In this document: positions 1 to 7,700 of the stretch, piece by piece
Position numbering within the stretch: the stretch's first letter is position 1
How the letters are laid out: the number at the start of each line of letters is the position of its first letter
DNA from: JAAYCB01 sp012744395
GTDB taxonomy: Bacteria; Planctomycetota; Planctomycetia; Pirellulales; Thermoguttaceae
Assembly: GCA_028703175.1 (NCBI GenBank)
Contig: JAQVNJ010000061.1
Coordinates: 1-34,337 of the forward strand
Direction: 5' to 3'
DNA length: 34,337 bases
The notes under the pieces: generated by a model
What the model was told of the DNA's origin: nothing
Database searches by the model: none
Seen by the model: the letters and a program-made list of their open reading frames with translations, nothing else
Position numbers and translations under genes: made by a program

Positions 1-47
1 GTAGACCAGGCGGCGGGACATCCCCCCCGGCGTGGGGCAGCGTGTAG
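1..47 (+). CDS. Possible C-terminal tail of an upstream gene (partial)
   Basis: In reading frame 3 the first bases stay open and end in a TAG at 45-47, only seven bases before the ATG of the thioester reductase gene at 55. That spacing would suit an upstream member of the same operon. Only about 14 codons are visible, rich in Gly and Pro, so no family can be named, and the frame could be open by chance. Confidence 0.2.
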   Translation, partial: RPGGGTSPPAWGSV

Positions 48-54
48 GTCGAAT

Positions 55-1548
55 ATGTATCGACTGCTTACCGGAGCAACCGGTCTTCTAGGAAGTTACC
101 TGGTTCGGGATCTGGCCGCCGCAGAGATTCCGACCATTGCGCTGGTCCGCCCATCCCGGTTTGCCGATCCTGCAAGTCGCGTTGACGCGATCCTCACGCA
201 CTGGGAAGACGAGTGGGGGCGGTCTCTGCTGCGTCCGATTGTGATGGAGGGCGATATCACGCAACCGCTCCTGGGCCTGGAGCGGACGGATGTCAATTGG
301 CTGCGAAGAAACTGCAATCGCCTGCTCCACTCGGCTGCCAGCCTGACGTTTGAAGAGAAGAACGGAGAACCTTGGCGCAGCAACGTCGACGGGACCCAGC
401 ATGTGCTCGACCTCTGCGGCGAGGCCCAGATTCCCTATCTCGAGTACGTATCGACGGCATACACCTGCGGCCTCCGAAATGGCACGATTCTTGAGAGCGA
501 ACTGGACGTGGGCCAGGACTTCGGAAACGACTACGAGCGATCGAAAGTCGCTGCGGAGGGGCTCGTACGCGACGCCCGCCATCTGAGCGCCTACACGGTC
601 TTTCGTCCCTCGATCATCGTTGGCGACTCGAGGACGGGCTACACGACCACATTCCACGGGTTCTACACGCCGCTGCGGGTAGCAGGGGCCCTGTTGTCGG
701 CGGTAAGGCTGGAGGACGCGTTAAACTTCGACTATCTCGCCCTGCTTGGCATGTCCGGGAGCGAACGCAAGAATTTCGTGCCTGTGGATTGGGTCAGCCG
801 CGCGCTGCTGGCCATTTCGTCTCGTGGACCGCTTGCCAACCAAACCTACGCGCTGACTTCCCCGGCCCCCGTGGAAGTCGGGCGGCTCCGCCGCTTGTTT
901 GAGCAGGTTGTCAGGGGCCGCCAAGGTCCGATGGAAGGTCAGAGCGGCTCCCGGGTGGGAACGGATTTAGCGGGCGGAAACGGGAGATCGCCGGGGCTTG
1001 ACGCGTTCGGAACACGGTTTGTCGAACAGTTTGCCGTCTATCGAAGCTACTGGCGGGACGACCCGGACTTCGATACTTCAAACACCCAGCGAGTGATTGC
1101 GGACATCCCCTGCCCGCAGATCACCGACCCCGTGCTGCAAATGCTGTGCGAGTACGCGATCGAGTCGAATTTCGGGTTTCCCCCACCCCGCCTGGAACCC
1201 TTGGAGTTTTCCGCCCGTGATTGGCTGGCTCAATTTCCAGCGTCTCAAAGCGCGTCCGGATCGGACGCCGATGGTTTCGGTCTCGTCGTAACGGGCAGGG
1301 GAGGTGGAAGTTGGCACATTTCCGAAGACGGAGACGGTAACCTGCATGCCTCGCCTGGCGGTGCGCAGGCCCGGCTCCGCGCTCGACTGAATTCTGAGAG
1401 TCTCTTTGCCCTTGTCAGCGGTCGGACGACGTGGGAAGGAGCGATGGCCCAAGGGCGTGTCCTGCTGATGGGCCAGGTGGAGGAGGCGGGGCGATTGGAG
1501 GCGTTCTTCGGAGCGGCGCCGATCGGGAAGGGCCGCACCGGCCGCTGA
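55..1548 (+). CDS. Thioester reductase-type extended SDR fused to a C-terminal SCP2-like domain
   Basis: A 497-residue protein. The N-terminal part is an extended short-chain dehydrogenase of the NAD_binding_4 / thioester reductase / fatty acyl reductase type: the nucleotide-binding motif GATGLLG lies at residues 7-13 and the catalytic pair is Tyr160 and Lys164 in YERSK. Such enzymes reductively release an acyl chain from an ACP or CoA as aldehyde or alcohol. From about residue 408 to 490 the sequence changes character and resembles an SCP2 sterol-carrier lipid-binding fold, with a loading-and-scoring pattern like LFALVSGRTTWEGAMAQGRV. The fusion would place a lipid-binding module next to the reductase. 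The ATG at 55 is the first start that keeps the whole Rossmann motif. It lies 155 bases upstream of the synthase gene on the same strand, which suggests chain release as its role. The reductase call is solid; SCP2 rests on pattern only. Confidence 0.85.
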   Translation: MYRLLTGATGLLGSYLVRDLAAAEIPTIALVRPSRFADPASRVDAILTHWEDEWGRSLLRPIVMEGDITQPLLGLERTDVNWLRRNCNRLLHSAASLTFEEKNGEPWRSNVDGTQHVLDLCGEAQIPYLEYVSTAYTCGLRNGTILESELDVGQDFGNDYERSKVAAEGLVRDARHLSAYTVFRPSIIVGDSRTGYTTTFHGFYTPLRVAGALLSAVRLEDALNFDYLALLGMSGSERKNFVPVDWVSRALLAISSRGPLANQTYALTSPAPVEVGRLRRLFEQVVRGRQGPMEGQSGSRVGTDLAGGNGRSPGLDAFGTRFVEQFAVYRSYWRDDPDFDTSNTQRVIADIPCPQITDPVLQMLCEYAIESNFGFPPPRLEPLEFSARDWLAQFPASQSASGSDADGFGLVVTGRGGGSWHISEDGDGNLHASPGGAQARLRARLNSESLFALVSGRTTWEGAMAQGRVLLMGQVEEAGRLEAFFGAAPIGKGRTGR

Positions 1549-1703
1549 CCAGCGTCAGGACTGACCGGGGCAACAAACAAGCCACACAATAGACATCGAG
1601 TATGCGATAGCCTTGTTGTTTGGGACGAGCGACGTCCTTCTCCCATTCGACAATCCGGTCTGGGGCTAGCTCATACCCTTCCTACAGATGGACAATCAGA
1701 AAC

Positions 1704-4700
1704 ATGGCGACACGGAAAGGCCCAAGCACCGAATGTGGATCACGGAACGCACCGTTGGCCGTCGTCGGCATGGCTTGCCGACTGCCTGGCGCTGCGAGCC
1801 TGGAAGAATTCTGGCAACTGATTGCCTCCGCGGGAGACGCCACCGGCGCGCTTCCCAACGAAGTGCTTGATCGAGGTCTCTACTACGACCCGAAGCCAGG
1901 AGTCCGTGGAAAGTCCTACTCGGCAGTGGGCGGGCTGATTCCGCGGCGACCTTTCGACAACCGCAAGTGCCGCCTTCCCGAGAGCCTGCTGGCAACATGC
2001 GACGAGACGCATCTGACAGCCTGTGAGGTTGCCTTCGACGCCCTGGCCGACGCGGGCCACGATCCCCACGGTCTGCCCTATCGCAGGACCGGCGTCTACT
2101 TTGGGCATACCTGCGGCAGTTTGAAGGGCGGCGACATCGTCTACTCCATCTACATCGAGCAGATCGCCAAGTACCTTCACGAATTGGAGTCGTTACAACA
2201 CCTGCCTCGGAACGAGATCGATGGGATCGCCGCCAGCATTGTGGACGAGGTCAGAGCTCGCTGCGACCATCGAGCGTCGGCGGCGAAGATCAATGTCGCA
2301 GCCGTCGGTCTTGCCCAGACAATCGCCAGGGCGTTTGCGCTGGATGGTCCGGCCGTTGTCGTCGACGCTGCCTGTGCTTCCTCGCTCCAGGCATTGGCCC
2401 TTGCCGTCCGCGCGCTACAACTTGGCGATATCGAGATGGCGATTGTCGGCGGGGCCTCCAATTGCAGAAGCGACTCGCTCGTGCTGTTTTCGGCCGCCCG
2501 CAGCATTACCGCCGACAAGTCCCGTCCCTTTGACGACACGGCCAACGGCCTGGTTACCGCCGAAGGCTATGTGGCTCTGGTCGTGAAGACGCTCTCCAGG
2601 GCCTTGGCCGACGGGGATCGCATCCAATGCGTCATCCGTGGAATCGGCATGGCGGCCGACGGTCGCGGAAAGAGCCTTTGGGCTCCTCGCGAAGAGGGGC
2701 AGAAGATCGCCATGCGCCGCGCCTACCCCGAGGGTCTGCTGCCCACCGACGTGCAGTACATCGAAGCCCACGCGACTTCGACTCAAGTAGGCGACGTGAC
2801 CGAACTGAAGGCCCTTGCCGGCGCGTTCCCGGATCGCGGCAAGCTCCCGAAACGGATCCCCCTGGGAAGCGTCAAAGCCAACATTGGGCACACGCTGGAG
2901 ACCGCCGGAGTGGCCAGTCTGCTGAAAGCGGTGTTGGCCATGCGCCAGGGGATCATCCCGCCGATTGCCAATCTCTCGACCCCGAACTCGGGCATCGATT
3001 GGGATGCCTTGCCTTTCTATCTCCCGCTCCAAGCCGAGCCGTGGAACCGCCCCGACGAGAATACGCCTCGGCGGGCCGCCGTGAACTCGTTCGGGATCGG
3101 CGGCTTGAACGTGCATGTCGTGTTGGAGGAGTACCTGCCGCAAATTACGGAAAAGCTGCTTCAGCAGGCAGACAGTCCGCTGCGGCGGAATACCGCCTTC
3201 CCGGAACCGATCGCAGTCGTCGGAGTTGGCGCCATCCTGCCCGGTGCCCCGGATCGGGAATCGTTCTGGAGACTGCTTCAGGATGGGACGGATCCGAAGA
3301 GCGACGTGCCGCCCGACCGGTGGGATTCAGCTGCATTCTACGATCCCACCGCCACGAGACCCTACTGTAGCACGAGTACCCGCGGCGGGTTCATCAGCGA
3401 TTACCGTTACGACTGGCGACGACACCGCGTCCCTCCCAAGCAGGTGGCGAACGCCAATCCGCTGCAATTCATGCTGCTCGATGCCACGGAACAGGCTCTG
3501 AAACAGAGCCGCTGCCTCGACAAGGGATTCGATCGGGAGCGCATCGGCGTCGTTGTCGGCACGGAATTCGGCGGAGATTTCGCCAATCAATTGCAGGCCG
3601 GACTTCGACTCCCCGCATTCGGACAGGCCCTCCGCGTTCGCTTGCAGGCCAGGGGATTTGCGGCGTCGCAGATCGACCGGGTGGTGGCCGAGTACGAGGA
3701 CTACCTGCTGGCGAAGATGCCGGCCTTGCTCGACGAAACCGGCAGCTTTACGAGCAGCACGCTCGCCTCGCGGATCACCAAGACGTTCGATCTCAAAGGC
3801 GGGGCCCTGGCGCTTGATGCGGGGGTCGGCTCCGGACTCGTCGCGGTTGCTGCATGCATCGACGCGCTGCGTGCCGGCGCCTGCGACATGATGATATGCG
3901 CGGCCGGCCAGCGGCACATGGATTTGACCGCTTTTGAAGCCCTGTCGCGTTTCGACCTGTTGGCGCCGGGGTCGCCCGGCGGAGCCTTTCAGAGCGGAGT
4001 CGACGGCTTCGTTCCGGGCGAGGGATGCGGCGCCCTGGCTCTAAAACGTCTCAGCGACGCGGAACGTGACGGGGACGAGGTCCTTGCGATCATCCACGGA
4101 GCAGGGGCGGGCAGCAATTGGAGGGAAGACGGACGCGCTTTGCAGGATGCTTGCGAGCGGGCCTTGAAGGCGGCCAACGCCACGCCCAAGGAATTGGCGA
4201 TGATCGATGTGCTGGGGGCCCCACTCGATCTGGCCAGGGTGGAAATCGAGCGGTTCGACAGAGTCGTTGGTGCGTGTCCCATGGATCGCCCCGTTCTCTT
4301 GAACTCGTTGACGGCCCAGTTGGGGCACCTGGGCGGCGCGCACGGAATGGCCTCGCTGATCCGGGCCATCCTGGCCGCCGCCAAGGGGAAACTTCCGCCG
4401 GGACTAGTCGCGCCGGAAGCCGATCGGCAACTGCCCTTTTCCCGCCGCTTGCAGCCACAGAGGGAACTCGTCCGCCTCGGCTCCGGCGCGCCGGCCGCCC
4501 TGGGAGTCTCCAGTGGAGGCGATTTGGGCTGCGCCTATCACATGATTGTCGAAACCGTGGAACACTACGCGGCGCGCCGCGCGGGTGCCGCGCGGGAAGA
4601 ACCACGCGCCCTCGCCCCTTCCGCCGCTTCCAGCCAAATCGTTCGAATTGGCGCCGCCATGTGGGACGCCCTCGAAGCCAGACTCGGCAACCCGAGGCAG

Positions 4701-7700
4701 CATGGTCTGTATGACCACCACAAGGTGTTCACACCCGCCGATCGGGCGCGCGCCGCAATCGTCTGCCAGAATGCAGAGGACTTCTGCGCGAAATGCGACA
4801 AGTTGAGCAGGACGGCCAACATCAACAACCGGGCGATTCGCGAACATCTCGCCAGTCTTGGAATCTTCTTCGGCATCCCGGCGGCAACCGCCGGTCGCCC
4901 GGCCTTCGTGTTTCCTGGCCAAGGATCCCAATATCAGGGAATGTTGGCGGAATTGACCGCCGGACTCCCAGAGGCGCAAGCAGCCCTGAGGACTGCGGAT
5001 ACCGCCCTCGAAACGCTGGGCTACGAGTCGTTTGCACAACTCGCCGGCGCCGCCGCGGAGGACCTGGCGACGGATGTGTGGAAGGTCCAGGCCGCGATGC
5101 TGATTGCCGACTTCATCGTGTTCGATACGCTGGAGCGGTTCGGTCTCCGCCCTGGCATCATCGCGGGCCACAGCTACGGCGAATACCCCGCATTGGTGGC
5201 TGCCCAGGGGTGGAGTCTCGTGGACGCCCTGCTCGCCACCGACCGCCGGGCCCAGACAATCATGCAGTCGGCTCAGTCGGACGGTTGCATGGCCGCCACC
5301 GAGGCACCGCAGGAAGAAGTGCAGCGGGTATTGCAGACCATCGGCGACGGAGTGTATATCGCGAACGTCAACGCGCCGAGCCAATCCGTGATCGGCGGTC
5401 GCCGACCGCTGGTCGCCTCCGCCATCGAGCAGTTGAAACGCGCCGGCTACACAACGATCATGCTCAAGGTGCCGCGCCCCTTCCATACCCCGCTGATGGC
5501 GCCCGTGCGCGAGCAGTATCGGGCATACCTGAACAATGTCTCCTTCCGCGACGGAATCGTCCCCGTCGTCAGTACCGCCACCAGCAGGCCGATGATCCAC
5601 GGCCGAGAATTTCGAGAGAGTCTTGTCGCCCAGATGACGACGCCCGTTCACTGGCGTCGGATTCTCGACGCGGTTCTCGAAACCCGACCGCCGGTCGTCT
5701 TCGAGGTGGGGCCGCGGCAGACGATTACCCAACTGAACCGCAAGAACCACCCCGACGGCGAAGTGATCTTTCTTGCTTGCGATGCGATCCGGCGCTCGGG
5801 GGCCGCTACCCTGCTCGGAGCCGTGGCTCAAGCCGACTGCCTGGGATGCCTGGACGTCCCAGCGCGGCAGCAGGCCACGCGCTTGCCGAAACGCGGGACG
5901 CTCTTGGAGTTTGATGCAACCGAGCGACGTACGGCCAAGATGAGGGAGAAAGCGAAGGCCTTCGGGGAAGGTGCGACAACGAGCACCGGAACGATTTCGG
6001 CCTCGCCGTCGGACCGCCGCCCGGCACCGGCTGCCCGCGTCACGGCGGCGGCGAGCCTGCCGGCACCCGCGAGACCTTCCGGGGATACGCAGGCCCTGGT
6101 CGCGCCGGCCGCAGCGGTTGTGGCCCCGCGGACCGCCGCAGCGCCCCGCGCCGACGAGCTGCGGAAGATCCTCGTCGAATTCGTTGTCGATCAGACCGGC
6201 TATCCGGAGGAGATCATCGAATTCGACGCCGACCTGGAAGCCGACCTGGGGATTGACAGCATCAAGAAGGCCCAACTGTTCGGCGAACTGGGCGACCGCT
6301 TCCAGATTGCCCCGCAAGAGCATCTCTCGCTCGATGATTTCCCCACGCTGGAACACGTCCTGGACTTCCTCGTCGTGGAACTCGCCGGCCAGAACGGGGC
6401 GCCCCCCTCCGAGTCCGGGCCGACCGCCAGGGCCCCGGACGCCGCTCCCACACGCGGCCCGTTGGCGCCCCTCCCGCCCGAGGCGGCCGCGGCCGGGCCA
6501 CTCGCCGCGGCCGCAGCGCCCCACGCCGACGAGCTGCGGAAGATCCTCGTCGAATTCGTTGTCGATCAGACCGGCTATCCGGAGGAGATCATCGAATTCG
6601 ACGCCGACCTGGAAGCCGACCTGGGGATTGACAGCATCAAGAAGGCCCAANNNNNNNNNNNNNNNNNNNNNNNNNNNNNNNNNNNNNNNNNNNNNNNNNN
6701 NNNNNNNNNNNNNNNNNNNNNNNNNNNNNNNNNNNNNNNNNNNNNNNNNNTGTTCGGCGAACTGGGCGACCGCTTCCAGATTGCCCCGCAAGAGCATCTC
6801 TCGCTCGATGATTTCCCCACGCTGGAACACGTCCTGGACTTCCTCGTCGTGGAACTCGCCGGCCAGAACGGGGCGCCGGCGGCCACCGCCCGCTCGGCCC
6901 CTGCGCCGGCGGCAGACGAGGCCGTGGAGAAAGACGACTTTGTCAAGATTCATGTGTCCCAGGGTGACCCCTCGCGGCCGGGGCGTGACCGCGGCCGGGC
7001 CCTGAAGGCATCGATCCAGAGCGAGATGGCATGTCTCGTCGATTTCTCCATGACCACGGAAGACAATCCGCAGGAACGCTGGCCCGGGGCATGGGCCGAA
7101 GAAATCTCGGGGTTGGCGGAGGGGGCCCAGGTCAATCGAATGGCCGCTGTTCTATGGAATCTGCGCGGGGAGCGGCTGTCCTGCTTGCGGACTTCCTTCG
7201 GCGAGATCGAAGAGCCTGCGAGCTGGCCGTTGGACCGGAATACCGTCACCCTGGTCCAGTTGCGCAAGGGCTGCGGCCAGGATTATCTGACGATCGGCCG
7301 TCCTGGACGGGTCACAGGAACAGCGGGGATCAACGCCGCCAGGATCATATGCTCGTGTGAACCGCTCGACGAGCAGGTCGCCCCGGGAGACGTTGTCGCC
7401 GTTGCCGTGTGGTTGCACGAGACGTTGGGCACTGCCGAGACGCTGAATGACGCGGCATCGAGGGTCAGCGCGCTGCGTTTGCGGGGTCGCTGGTGCGTGG
7501 CGATCAGCGCTGCGGGCAGCGGGATGGGTTCGGCCTGGAGATGCGGCGGCGGCCACCCGGTCCGCGATGACAGTGCACGCACCCGGGAGCAGGTCCTGCT
7601 CCACCAGGGCATCAACGACCATCCCGACGAGCTCAGGTTGTTTGATCGATGCACGATGGCGGTCGAACGTGTTCCGCTCGACTCGATCCTGGGCACGTCT

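Noticed and set aside
1620..1703. Longer TTG start for the synthase
   Set aside because: Adds 28 residues without KS similarity and has no ribosome site; the ATG at 1704 places the KS start as usual.
6651..6750. Gap considered as sign of a frameshift or broken synthase
   Set aside because: Frame and sequence on both sides match the intact ACP copy; the N run is an assembly placeholder.
4404..6953. Minus-strand open frame of about 850 codons across the synthase AT and ACP region
   Set aside because: Antisense shadow of conserved AT and ACP coding sequence, and it also reads through the N gap.
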